Assembly: GCA_009775095.1 (NCBI GenBank)
Contig: VSOZ01000011.1
Coordinates: 40,966 to 94,523, forward strand
From: Muribaculum sp.
GTDB taxonomy: Bacteria > Bacteroidota > Bacteroidia > Bacteroidales > Muribaculaceae
Length of the DNA stretch: 53,558 nucleotides
Reading direction: 5' to 3'
The notes beneath the pieces are model-generated. The model did not search any database and was not told the origin of the DNA. It saw only the letters and a program-made list of their open reading frames with translations. The stretch's first letter is position 1. The number at the start of each line of letters is the position of its first letter. Both the position numbers and the translations under genes were made by a program. Of the stretch, positions 43,279 to 51,820 are shown piece by piece.

Positions 43279-43311
43279 TGACGACATGTTTAATCCATAA
43301 TACAGAATTTC

Positions 43312-44280
43312 ATGAAAATTAAAAAAATAGCATATATAACGGGCATTTTGGCTATGACGGCCATATTTGGCTCGTGCGGAGACAGCGACTCGCAGTGCGT
43401 CTATATTCCAGAGGCAAGGTCGCTCCGTATTGTAAACTTTGACTTGGAGGATGAACTCGTAGAGGTATTTCATGTTGCATATTCCGCAAGCGACTATGTG
43501 ACTACTTCAGGATACGATGTGGCAAATGAGGTTAATATATCATTGAATGTCGATGCTGCGAAGGTGGAGGAGTATAATACTGCCTGCGGCACGACTTACG
43601 AGTTGCTGCCCGAGGATTGCTATACTCTGACTACCGAGGCGGTAATTCCCGCAGGGCAGACTATGTCGGATGACTTGGAACTTAGAGTAAACGCGAAAGG
43701 CAAGATACTCCCGTTTGATTCGTATCTTCTGCCGATTACCATTACTAAAGTGGCCGGAGCGCAGGCCGATGTCACCCAACAGACCGTATATTATCTGCTC
43801 AGTGGTGCGGAAGATGCTTGGAATATGCCTCTCGCCGACCGCAGCAAGTGGAGTGTTGTTGAAGTATCGTCAGAGGAAACGAGCGGCGAAGGTTCAGATA
43901 ACGGTCATGCCATCCACGCTTTCGACGGGCTTAAAAATACATTCTGGCACACTCAGTGGAAGGGTGGCGAGCCCCAGCCCCCGCATCATATTGTTGTTGA
44001 TATGGGTGAAGAGGTGAAGATGCTCGGTTTCCAGTATGTGTCACGTGATCATGGCGAAGGCTGGCCGCAGGAGATAACCATGGAGACCAGTCTTGACGGT
44101 GAAAAGTGGGAGGCTGCAGGTACATACAGTGATCTGCCGGCAGGAGCCAAAGAGGAGTTCCGCTCTTACTTTCCCGGTTTCAAAAAAGCCCGTTATTTCC
44201 GTCTGACAATTACGGCTGTGTATAACGGCAAGTGGTCTACTCATATAGCTGAAATAAACGCTATCTCAATAATCAAATAA
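43312..44280 (+). CDS. DUF1735/F5-8C surface glycan-binding lipoprotein
   Basis: A 322-residue lipoprotein (lipobox FGSC, C22). Residues ~35-165 match DUF1735 (VNISLNVDAAKVEEYNTACGTTYELLP... ITITKV), followed by a discoidin/F5-8C domain (~175-320: HAIHAFDGLKNTFWHTQW... HHIVVDMGEEVKMLGFQYVSR... ARYFRLTITAVYNGKW). This architecture is common for accessory surface glycan-binding proteins of SusCD loci. It has no catalytic part. Third gene of the operon. Confidence 0.9.
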   Translation: MKIKKIAYITGILAMTAIFGSCGDSDSQCVYIPEARSLRIVNFDLEDELVEVFHVAYSASDYVTTSGYDVANEVNISLNVDAAKVEEYNTACGTTYELLPEDCYTLTTEAVIPAGQTMSDDLELRVNAKGKILPFDSYLLPITITKVAGAQADVTQQTVYYLLSGAEDAWNMPLADRSKWSVVEVSSEETSGEGSDNGHAIHAFDGLKNTFWHTQWKGGEPQPPHHIVVDMGEEVKMLGFQYVSRDHGEGWPQEITMETSLDGEKWEAAGTYSDLPAGAKEEFRSYFPGFKKARYFRLTITAVYNGKWSTHIAEINAISIIK

Positions 44281-44294
44281 TATGATTTAAAGAT

Positions 44295-45974
44295 ATGATT
44301 AAGAAATTTTTGATTTGTGCCGCCCTGACACTGCCGGTATTGGCGTGTCAGGAAGACCCCACGGAGGGTGTGACGCTTCCTAAATATCCTACCGAAGAGG
44401 ACCCCGGTAATGAAACACCCGAGCCCGAACCCGGTGACGGACTGATTGATCCGTCAGAGGCTCTGCCTCGCGGTTATGCCCATCTGAAGGGCCGTGAACT
44501 TACATCGTTGAATGTTATACAGGCCAACAGTCTGAATGATAGAGAAAAAGTTACTGCCGCCACTCTTGCCGGACTTGCGGCCCGTGTAACCGGTGATCAA
44601 GTTTATATAAACGAAGGCGGTCCGTCGTCGGTGTGGTTGAAGCAGATGCAGAATGTTTACGGTATAAAGGTCAACAACCACAATAACCTCCAGTCGCTTG
44701 TCAGCCATTATGTTGATGCGGGTGTAATAAAAGGCTACATAGTGTATCGTCCTTTTTCCGACGGCCAATCGCAGTCGGTTAATGTCGCTACATCGCTCTG
44801 CGGTTTGCTTCGCGGGATAGCTGTTGCCGAGACCATGGTTGACGCTATAAAAGCCATGGGCGTCACCGAGGAGCTCGCCAATGTCTGCGACAAGGATGAA
44901 AAATGGCTTTATGAAGAGTATAAAGATCAATTTGATAAAACGCTCGCCGCCGATCTTAAACCCGAAATAAATCATCATCTGCGCGATTATATAACCATGA
45001 CAAATGCTTTCGCGTTTTATGACTATGAAGCGCGCAATGACTGGAGCTGGCGTACTTCTATACTCAGTGATCTCGAGCAGGGTGCGTTCTGTTTCGGATA
45101 CTATGATGCCGACGAGTGGGGCATGGTCAACAATGCTTCGTCACTCGGTGTAACGATGCTGCCGACCGATCAGGCTGCCAATCTTGCCGCGCTTAGCTCG
45201 ATTCATGATACCAAGGGGCTTAAACAACGTCCTGCCGCTGATGACGTGACAACGGAAGAGAATGTACATTATGTGACATTCCTTGTCAGCGACGGTGATA
45301 ATATAGCATTCAATCTTTGGGGTATGCAAGGTTATTTTGATGATGACAACCATGGCAAATTCCCCATCGGTTTTACAATATCACCGTCACTCTACGATTT
45401 GGCTCCGGCGGCTATGAACTGGTACTTCAGCAACAGTCTTGAGGGTGACTATTTTGTCGCGGGACCAAGCGGTACAGGATACATCTTCCCGAGCAAAATG
45501 CCCGATGACAAACTTGATGCTTATCTCGATCAACTCGACGGCTATGCGGAAAAGACCGGATTGACCATATGCAACATACTTGACAAATATATAATGATCA
45601 AACCGAATATATACAATAAATATCTGGCCAAGCCCAATATCGATGCTATCTTTTATACCGGATACGGAGAAAAAGGTTCAGGACGTATAAAGTTTTCGGA
45701 CAACGGCAAGCCTGTAATCGAACAGCGCAGTGTATTGTGGCAGGGGATAGACGGTGGTACAAACCGTGGCGAGGAGAGCAATGTCATTGCCGAAATCAAC
45801 AGTCGCCCGGCCGATCCTCATTCAGCCGGAGGCTACACGTTTGTATTCGTTCATTGCTGGACTAAAACTCAATCAAGCATAAAGGCCGTGGTTGACGGTT
45901 TGAACCCGAATGTCAGGGTCGTGGCACCCGACGTATTTGTACGTCTTGTCAAGCAGAACCTCGGTCCACAGTAA
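44295..45974 (+). CDS. GxGYxYP-family lipoprotein (putative glycoside hydrolase)
   Basis: A 559-residue lipoprotein: lipobox VLAC (C18), a flexible linker rich in E and P (ETPEPEPGDG), then a GxGYxYP domain pair. The naming motif is visible as GPSGTGYIFP (~395), preceded by VTFLVSDGDNIAFNLWGMQ (~335), a pattern of acidic residues that may form an active site. The family is listed as putative glycosidase on fold grounds; activity is not proven as far as I know. Last gene of the susC operon, followed by a strong terminator. Being lipid-anchored, it probably works on the cell surface on the intact glycan. Confidence 0.88.
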   Translation: MIKKFLICAALTLPVLACQEDPTEGVTLPKYPTEEDPGNETPEPEPGDGLIDPSEALPRGYAHLKGRELTSLNVIQANSLNDREKVTAATLAGLAARVTGDQVYINEGGPSSVWLKQMQNVYGIKVNNHNNLQSLVSHYVDAGVIKGYIVYRPFSDGQSQSVNVATSLCGLLRGIAVAETMVDAIKAMGVTEELANVCDKDEKWLYEEYKDQFDKTLAADLKPEINHHLRDYITMTNAFAFYDYEARNDWSWRTSILSDLEQGAFCFGYYDADEWGMVNNASSLGVTMLPTDQAANLAALSSIHDTKGLKQRPAADDVTTEENVHYVTFLVSDGDNIAFNLWGMQGYFDDDNHGKFPIGFTISPSLYDLAPAAMNWYFSNSLEGDYFVAGPSGTGYIFPSKMPDDKLDAYLDQLDGYAEKTGLTICNILDKYIMIKPNIYNKYLAKPNIDAIFYTGYGEKGSGRIKFSDNGKPVIEQRSVLWQGIDGGTNRGEESNVIAEINSRPADPHSAGGYTFVFVHCWTKTQSSIKAVVDGLNPNVRVVAPDVFVRLVKQNLGPQ

Positions 45975-46021
45975 AGCACAGTTTCAAGTTTAAGAACCAA
46001 TAGGTTAATTTAGGTAAAAAA

Positions 46022-46056
46022 GACGGCGTTCATGTTGTGAAACTATGGACGCCGTC
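46022..46056. terminator. Bidirectional terminator between the PUL operon and the kelch-SARP gene
   Basis: GACGGCGTTCAT (46022-46033) pairs over 12 bp (one G-U) with ATGGACGCCGTC (46045-46056). It is followed by ATCTTTTTCTTT on the plus strand and by a T-run on the minus strand, so it ends both convergent units. Confidence 0.85.
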
Positions 46057-46074
46057 ATCTTTTTCTTTCTATTG

Positions 46075-48705
46075 TCAGTCGATAATCTGGGCGAATGTAA
46101 GACCGTACTTTTCACCCATAGTTTTATTATATTCCTTGGCAAAGAGCCGGTATACCGACAATGCTTTTTCCTTACGATTTTTACGTATATTTACTTTTAC
46201 AATATACTTCATTGCCAGTTCCGACAGCGGATCCACAACGGCAAGAGCGTTGCATGCCAGCAATGTAGCTGAATTTTCACCTCGCATATAGCTTTGTTCT
46301 ATTCGGTCAGAGAGTATATCTACCGTGAACCGTTCTACCTGCTCTCGGTAATAATCGAATAGCTGCTGTTCGAGTCCGGACAAAAATTTTCCGCGAGCAA
46401 TGATGTCGATAATATCAGGCAATATGTTTTCGCCTTCCTCCAATATTGAGAAGCCGTCAGACAGACGATATAGAGTCACGTAGTCGCAATAGAAAACGTC
46501 GGTCACTTCAACTTTGAAATACCCCTTTCGATATACGAGTTCGACCCCGTCAAACTCCTGAAGTACCTTGCGGAGTTTGTTCAGTGTCACATTCTTTAGA
46601 TTTTTTATCTTGTCTTCGGGTTTGTCGGGCCAGAATATGTAGCTGAGATCGGTTGACATCACGCCTTCTTTGTGCATGCTGTTAAGTAGTATGTATACGA
46701 ATATCTGGCGAATTTTTGATGAGAACATATATGATATATCCCGACCGTTTCTGTCAAAAGCAGTGAAAAGACCAAAGAGTTGCAGCGAGTTGCGACGTAC
46801 CGGTATAATGACCGGTTCATCAATTTCGTCATCCGTCACGTCGTTGTTGAAATCATCGACGGAATTTGCCTGTTGCATGTTGTGCTCTTCTTCGAGAGAG
46901 TATGCGGTAGAGTGACTTGTGTCGGTTATAGAGGTTGCGGAAAATTTAGTATGTCGGCGAACCATTCTTCGCCGGAGCAACCATATGCCGCCGGCAACCG
47001 GTACAAGTGCCGGTATGGCTATAAGAAGCCATAGCTTGTCGGTCGATGAACTTTTTGTGTCATAACGTTGTACCGCGGCAAGGCTTACGGGAGGTGCTTC
47101 AAGTGAATAGATATTTATTGTGTTTTCGCAGCCTTCATTAGGTACCTTCACAATGGAGTACTCTTGAACGACGCAATAAAATTTATCCAGCGACGGGTTG
47201 TAGTACAGGGCTGCATTGGTGGCAATTTCTTCAGACACGATTGGTATTGAATCGGCCAGCTCCTCACAACTTCCGTCGGCAATCGACATTTTGTATAGCC
47301 TTAGCGCACTGTGAGGCCGGTATTCAGGGTACGACATTACATACATATAGTCGTCATCGGGGCTTACGATAAGACGCCGTGTGGGCACACGTTTTACTTC
47401 CGGAGCCGATTGTTCCCATAATTTTTGTACGGTCCTTGTCTGCAAGTCCACTTTGTACAAGTCGTAATAATATACAACACCGACATCCTGATTGCCTGAC
47501 GAATTGCCTTTGCCGCCGTATATGTAAAGACTTTTGCCGTCGTGTGAAACGCCCATTGCCGTAAAGAAACGCGGTGGAATCAAGTCGCCTGATAACTTCA
47601 GGGTGTCCCAGCGTGAAGTCTTTATGTCATATTCTATCAGGTCATTGTGATATCTGCGGTTGCCATAACCTCCGAACATAAGTATTTTGTCTTTGCCGGC
47701 GAGGTAGGCCGCGCCGTGATGGTGCATCTGAAGGTTGGCGTGATCTTTGTCGATGAGGCGGCACTGTCGTTCTTCGACTCCTATTTCGCCGACAATCGTA
47801 TGGTCGGAGTTTAGCTCATAGGCATATATTGTATTGCTACGAGGATTGAAAAAGCCCATGCCGAGGCGGGTATACCATCCTTCGTCGGCTGTGTAAGGCT
47901 GTTTTGTGACGGTTTTTTCGCGAAGATCGTAATTTGTAAGTGAGTCACGTGAATATATAAGGAAACGGTCACGTCCGTCAGCAAATATACACCCGGCCGG
48001 GGTGGAAAATGATGCTGTGAAAATGTGGTCCCAGTAGTAGGACCGGTTTATCAGCCATATGGGATTGGTGACTTCTCCCATTATGCGTCCGTCGGCCGTA
48101 TGTACATCGTTACCGCTGCTTTCATCAAGCGGGAATTCATAGTTATGACCGTTAAGGCTGATATTCAGTGAGCTTATTGAGAATGATGCCGTCTCAATAA
48201 TGTGGTCACACATCCCGAAATAGAACCGAGGTGTAAATTTCTTGCCTTTCAGCCCTATGTCGCTAATAGACATAACCTTGTCACCTATTGTTATGGATGC
48301 GCTGTCGGCCGTAACATATAGTTTCAATAAAACGGGCAACTTATGAGGTACGGGTCCAATAGGAAAGTCTGATGAGGTAAGCATCTGCTTGCCGTCTTGT
48401 GAAAACGATACAAAGCCCGTGTCTTCCTTGAATGAATATGTAAGATTGAATGCCTCGGGCCCTGCAGCGTTTTTCAAAAACATTATATAGCCGATACTCT
48501 CGGGATTATGTGTCGTATAATTGAACTCAATTGTTAACGAGTCGACGGGGCCCGGCTCATTTCCGCATGTGAAAAGACGTAATGACGAGCGTTCTGAAAA
48601 CCTTCGTTCATTTCCCGGAAAGACAAGACCTCCCGATCGGCATATACCTTCAAATGAAAGGATTGATATGGCAAGTGCGACAATTGCAACAATTATCTTT
48701 TTCAT
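46075..48705 (-). CDS. Membrane-spanning one-component regulator: periplasmic kelch sensor plus cytoplasmic SARP-like winged helix
   Basis: An 876-residue protein with three parts. ATG 48705 starts a signal/anchor (MKKIIVAIVALAISILSFEGI). Residues ~25-215 are a beta-sandwich, perhaps LamG-like. Residues ~220-540 are a beta-propeller with kelch motifs (KILMFGGYGN... NDLIEYDIKTSRWDTL and LYIYGGKGN... YYDLYKVDLQT). One membrane span follows (~556-578, LWLLIAIPALVPVAGGIWLL then RRR). The cytoplasmic part has an acidic linker, then ~637-735 a winged-helix domain like that of SARP/AfsR activators (LQLFGLFTAF, FSSKIRQIFVYILL, LSYIFWPDKPEDKIKNLKNV, LNKLRKVLQEF, YRKGYFKV) and a helical BTAD-like end. 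It probably senses a glycan or cell-surface state and activates genes directly. It converges on the SusCD operon, which lacks any other regulator. Confidence 0.82.
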   Translation of the reverse strand: MKKIIVAIVALAISILSFEGICRSGGLVFPGNERRFSERSSLRLFTCGNEPGPVDSLTIEFNYTTHNPESIGYIMFLKNAAGPEAFNLTYSFKEDTGFVSFSQDGKQMLTSSDFPIGPVPHKLPVLLKLYVTADSASITIGDKVMSISDIGLKGKKFTPRFYFGMCDHIIETASFSISSLNISLNGHNYEFPLDESSGNDVHTADGRIMGEVTNPIWLINRSYYWDHIFTASFSTPAGCIFADGRDRFLIYSRDSLTNYDLREKTVTKQPYTADEGWYTRLGMGFFNPRSNTIYAYELNSDHTIVGEIGVEERQCRLIDKDHANLQMHHHGAAYLAGKDKILMFGGYGNRRYHNDLIEYDIKTSRWDTLKLSGDLIPPRFFTAMGVSHDGKSLYIYGGKGNSSGNQDVGVVYYYDLYKVDLQTRTVQKLWEQSAPEVKRVPTRRLIVSPDDDYMYVMSYPEYRPHSALRLYKMSIADGSCEELADSIPIVSEEIATNAALYYNPSLDKFYCVVQEYSIVKVPNEGCENTINIYSLEAPPVSLAAVQRYDTKSSSTDKLWLLIAIPALVPVAGGIWLLRRRMVRRHTKFSATSITDTSHSTAYSLEEEHNMQQANSVDDFNNDVTDDEIDEPVIIPVRRNSLQLFGLFTAFDRNGRDISYMFSSKIRQIFVYILLNSMHKEGVMSTDLSYIFWPDKPEDKIKNLKNVTLNKLRKVLQEFDGVELVYRKGYFKVEVTDVFYCDYVTLYRLSDGFSILEEGENILPDIIDIIARGKFLSGLEQQLFDYYREQVERFTVDILSDRIEQSYMRGENSATLLACNALAVVDPLSELAMKYIVKVNIRKNRKEKALSVYRLFAKEYNKTMGEKYGLTFAQIID

Positions 48706-48892
48706 GGCTGTCAAAAGCTACGATAGACAAAAATTGTTATGGATGCTGAAAGAGGACGACGATGTAGTGTCGGCATAATGATTTCCGGATGCAAAGTCCG
48801 AGATGCCAAGACATACTATATTATGCACATTGAAAATTTCCACGGTTTAAAAGATTAAATTATAGCAATGGTATGGTAATGATTATAAAATA

Positions 48893-48900
48893 CAAAGATA
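48893..48900 (-). promoter_or_regulatory. Possible -7 box of the kelch-SARP gene
   Basis: TATCTTTG on the minus strand fits the consensus but would give a ~185-nt leader. Nothing else is recognised in the 256-bp gap 48706-48961. Confidence 0.3.
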
Positions 48901-48961
48901 ATATAAAATTTTAAATGTAGTCTATTCAATGTGTGTTAAAGGTCAGCTATGTTATCAATGT

Positions 48962-50272
48962 TTATTCTTTGGGGTCGCGATTGTTGTTTTCGTGCACTTG
49001 CTCTTTTCGGAAATCCGACCACCTCCGGTTGAAATTGCGGTGTGACTTGAAGTAAGTTATGCCGGTTAACTGTTTTAATAAGGAGAAAGCTCGCTGTCCT
49101 AAGTTCTGCCGATGCACTCCGCGTCCTGCCAATCGGTGGTCGGGCGTAAAATTCAATCTTACATTATCGTGTTGTATGGTGTTGACCCGCGCTATTAGCT
49201 CTTGAATCGGGCCTTGCAATTCCGGGGCTTCCGCCGGTTCTATTATTTCAATATCGGATGTGTCAAGATTCAGCCTTTCCCATCTTTTGGCATCTTTTAC
49301 CGTGATGTATTCTTTGTCGAGTATATATACTTCGGCATATGTGCTTACGAAAAAAGGCTCGTTTACATGATTGAACATAAACATCTCGTGGCCTCGGCCG
49401 TTTGACTCGATATTGAACGAGTAGCCGGTCATATCCATAGGCGAAATCGAGTCTCCGACGACATTGCCGTAGTTAAAACGGATTCTGAAATGTTCAAAAT
49501 CAAGGCGGTTTCGGAAGAAAATCGAAAGATTGGGCACCCATTTTCTGCTTGTCGTGTCGGCCAAGACATTGACATCGACAGTCACTTTGTCGTTGTTTCG
49601 TAACCATACTTCCGTAGGGCTGTATTTGCCGCGAAGAGTGTCAGTGCCGTAATCAACCGATCGCAGGTGCGCAGGTATTTTGGGCGACGTCACAACACCT
49701 ATCCAGTCTGACCAAGAGAAGTGGTGGCTGCATTTGTCACTGACGCTGTCGGTGCCTTTTGCATCGGTGAAGCGGTAGTATGATTTGCTTTTCAGTGTTC
49801 TCGGACCGTACCATCCCTTGAATTTCATCTTTTTATCGGGAGTCAGCATATAATCGGCCATCTTTTCCCGGAAGAGGAAAACTGTGTCGGAGTATGTGGT
49901 CAGAGTGGAGTATTCACGTATGTATGCCAGCATATGCAGGACTTTATGCTGACGCGACCGGACTATAACTTCGGGCAGTTCGGTAAAAACCTCATTAAGA
50001 AATATAGTATCATCGGGCGCGGTGTATATCGTCTTCTCTTCGTACCCCAAGTACCGGACAGTGATAGGTAAATCCATATCGGATATGTAGGGCATTTTGC
50101 CTTTTGAGTTGCAGATGCCTATGACATTTCCCTGCCGGTCAAATATCGTGGCATTAGGCAGTGGCTTTCGTGTTTCGCAGTCTGCTACAACCGCATTATG
50201 TGCGAGGCCTGTCATATTTAATACTGACAGGATAAGCATCGAAATCATAACAGCAAGTCGCATATGTGACAT
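48962..50272 (-). CDS. Secreted protein with N-terminal carboxypeptidase-regulatory-like domain
   Basis: A 436-residue protein; ATG 50272 (or 50263, three codons on) begins a signal peptide (MRLAVMISMLILSVLNMTGLA). Residues ~28-100 form a CarboxypepD_reg-like domain (VVADCETRKPLPNATIFDRQG... LPITVRYLGYEEKTI), the module usually found before TonB-linked barrels; here no plug or barrel follows. The rest (~110-436) is a soluble region with many aromatic residues and a basic end, which I do not recognise. Similar lone proteins occur in Bacteroidales, often annotated as carboxypeptidase-like regulatory domain proteins. It is upstream of the kelch-SARP gene on the same strand but 256 bp away, so co-transcription is uncertain. 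Confidence 0.72.
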   Translation of the reverse strand: MSHMRLAVMISMLILSVLNMTGLAHNAVVADCETRKPLPNATIFDRQGNVIGICNSKGKMPYISDMDLPITVRYLGYEEKTIYTAPDDTIFLNEVFTELPEVIVRSRQHKVLHMLAYIREYSTLTTYSDTVFLFREKMADYMLTPDKKMKFKGWYGPRTLKSKSYYRFTDAKGTDSVSDKCSHHFSWSDWIGVVTSPKIPAHLRSVDYGTDTLRGKYSPTEVWLRNNDKVTVDVNVLADTTSRKWVPNLSIFFRNRLDFEHFRIRFNYGNVVGDSISPMDMTGYSFNIESNGRGHEMFMFNHVNEPFFVSTYAEVYILDKEYITVKDAKRWERLNLDTSDIEIIEPAEAPELQGPIQELIARVNTIQHDNVRLNFTPDHRLAGRGVHRQNLGQRAFSLLKQLTGITYFKSHRNFNRRWSDFRKEQVHENNNRDPKE

Positions 50273-50481
50273 ATTATATTGGTCTTGGCGTGAGTCAATC
50301 ACAAAAGTATTGAAAAAATCAATAGTGTGTTTGATAACAAATATAAAAACTATATAATTGTTATTTACCGGTCCCGAAGCGTGATGTGTCGATGTTGTTA
50401 TTATTGGGCTTGAAGCCGCCCCGATAAAAAAGGATACAACATTTATCTGTGGCAACACGTTAGACTATCAAATAAAATTTG

Positions 50482-50490
50482 TAACTTTGC
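50482..50490 (+). promoter_or_regulatory. -7 box of the XRE/ImmA operon
   Basis: TAACTTTGC is a perfect consensus match, 20 nt before ATG 50511. The divergent 238-bp gap holds nothing else that I recognise. Confidence 0.55.
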
Positions 50491-50510
50491 CACACAACAG
50501 GGACGATAAA

Positions 50511-50846
50511 ATGAACAAGATTATTTCACGGAACCTGAAGAAACTCAGAGAAGCGGCAAGATATACGCAGGATGAGGTCGCCAAGGTTCTCGGTATTACG
50601 CGATCCGCATACAGCAATTATGAATCCGGAGATCGGGAGGTGCCATACGATATCATCGAAAAAGCAAGTGACTTTTTCGGGTGCGATATGATTGTCCTGT
50701 TTGAAGATAGTAAGAATGTCGATGCTCTTATTCTCGCATCAGCTTTCCGCGTCGATGGACTTGAAGGGAACGATAGTTCGGAAGTCATGCGTTTCAAGGA
50801 TATAGTTAAGTCATATCTTAAAATGGAGGCAATAGAGGCTCAATGA
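50511..50846 (+). CDS. XRE-family helix-turn-helix regulator
   Basis: A 111-residue DNA-binding protein. The helix-turn-helix (~5-62) reads NLKKLREAARYTQDEVAKVLGITRSAYSNYESGDREVP, followed by the dimerising helices; the C-terminal ~45 residues are helical and may contact the partner protein. ATG 50511 follows the promoter directly; an upstream TTG is inside the -7 box. The ImmA/IrrE gene overlaps its stop by 4 nt. In such pairs the metalloprotease cleaves the repressor to lift repression, known from ImmR/ImmA and DdrO/IrrE; autorepression here is inferred. Confidence 0.92.
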   Translation: MNKIISRNLKKLREAARYTQDEVAKVLGITRSAYSNYESGDREVPYDIIEKASDFFGCDMIVLFEDSKNVDALILASAFRVDGLEGNDSSEVMRFKDIVKSYLKMEAIEAQ

Positions 50847-51556
50847 AAGTATCTTTGATAAATCTGATTGACAGCAAGGTGTCAAGATTCCGCCAAAGCA
50901 TAGGATTGAGCGATTCCGAGGCTGTCAATCTAAAAAGCCTTCTGCTAAAGCTTAATGTTCTTACGGTGTATAGGCCACTTTCCGAATCATTCTTTGGCAT
51001 GAGCCTCAAAAGCGGGGAGAGACGTTTTATGCTGATTAACTCAAATGGCCCACGTTCCCGACAGCATTTTACAATAGCCCATGAACTTTACCATCTTTTC
51101 ATAGAGGAAAATCCTGTTCCACACAAATGCAGTGAAGATGGTAAGAAAGATGCATCCGAGCAATGCGCGGATGCTTTCGCATTAAATTTTCTGATGCCAG
51201 CCAATGGTGTAAAGCAACTGATTCCGGAAAATGAACTTATCTCAGGGGTTGTGAGCTTGGGGACAGTAATCCGCATCGAACATTATTTCTCTGTATCACG
51301 TGCCGCTACTCTAAACCGTCTTTCGGATCTAAAACTGATAGACAGGCCCACAAAGGAAAAGTTGGCTTCGTTCCCTGTGGTGCGGTCTGCCCGTGAATAT
51401 GGATACGACACATCTCTTTATGAGCCGGGTAATGAAAATCTTGTCATAGGAGATTTCGGAGCAAAAGCCCGCAAATTGTTTGATGAGGAAAAAATATCTG
51501 AAGGACACTATCTTGAACTTCTCCATAAAATCGGTGTAGATGGCAGCGAAAACTAA
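50843..51556 (+). CDS. ImmA/IrrE family metallo-endopeptidase
   Basis: A 237-residue cytosolic protease. The zinc motif is H80-E81-L-Y-H84 in FTIAHELYHLF, with a third ligand probably among the following acidic residues (SEQCADAFALNFLMP, ~110-124), a pattern typical of the family. The C-terminal ~80 residues include VRSAREYGYDTSLYEPG and a helical end. It overlaps the XRE gene by 4 nt (ATGA) and is overlapped by the PIN-like remnant by 17 nt, giving a tightly coupled three-gene unit. Confidence 0.93.
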   Translation: MKVSLINLIDSKVSRFRQSIGLSDSEAVNLKSLLLKLNVLTVYRPLSESFFGMSLKSGERRFMLINSNGPRSRQHFTIAHELYHLFIEENPVPHKCSEDGKKDASEQCADAFALNFLMPANGVKQLIPENELISGVVSLGTVIRIEHYFSVSRAATLNRLSDLKLIDRPTKEKLASFPVVRSAREYGYDTSLYEPGNENLVIGDFGAKARKLFDEEKISEGHYLELLHKIGVDGSEN

Positions 51557-51758
51557 AATAGTGCTTGACGCTGACATCATCATACATTTCATCAAGGGTG
51601 GACAATTCGTCCTTTTGCGTGGCAAGGGAGAAAGTGCATGTATGGTTTATTGCCGCGATAATTATGATGTGCTTATCAGCATTATGTACACACCAGCCAA
51701 ATGTAATCGCTACCATTGGCAATGCAAATGTCATATACCCCTTGTTATGAATTTATAA
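51540..51758 (+). pseudogene. Remnant of a PIN-like protein, third gene of the XRE/ImmA unit
   Basis: A 72-residue frame overlapping the ImmA/IrrE end by 17 nt. The start (MAAKTKIVLDADIIIHFIKGG) is a PIN-type nuclease N-terminus with the first catalytic aspartate in VLDAD. The text then jumps to LRGKGESACMVYCRDNYDV, which resembles the conserved second half of the same family (GKGE-AC motif carrying further acidic residues), and then to an unrelated tail. The usual ~130-160 residue protein therefore seems to have lost a middle piece and its C-terminus. Most likely an inactive remnant; a short functional peptide cannot be excluded. This reading depends on my memory of the family. Confidence 0.55.
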
Positions 51759-51820
51759 ACTGTACTCACGGACTTGAACAAATGGCCGGGGAACGGAGAA
51801 AATAACTGAAAACCCGAATA

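Noticed and set aside
42700..43473. 257-codon minus-strand frame
   Set aside because: Antisense to susD and the start of the DUF1735 gene; no own promoter or family marks.
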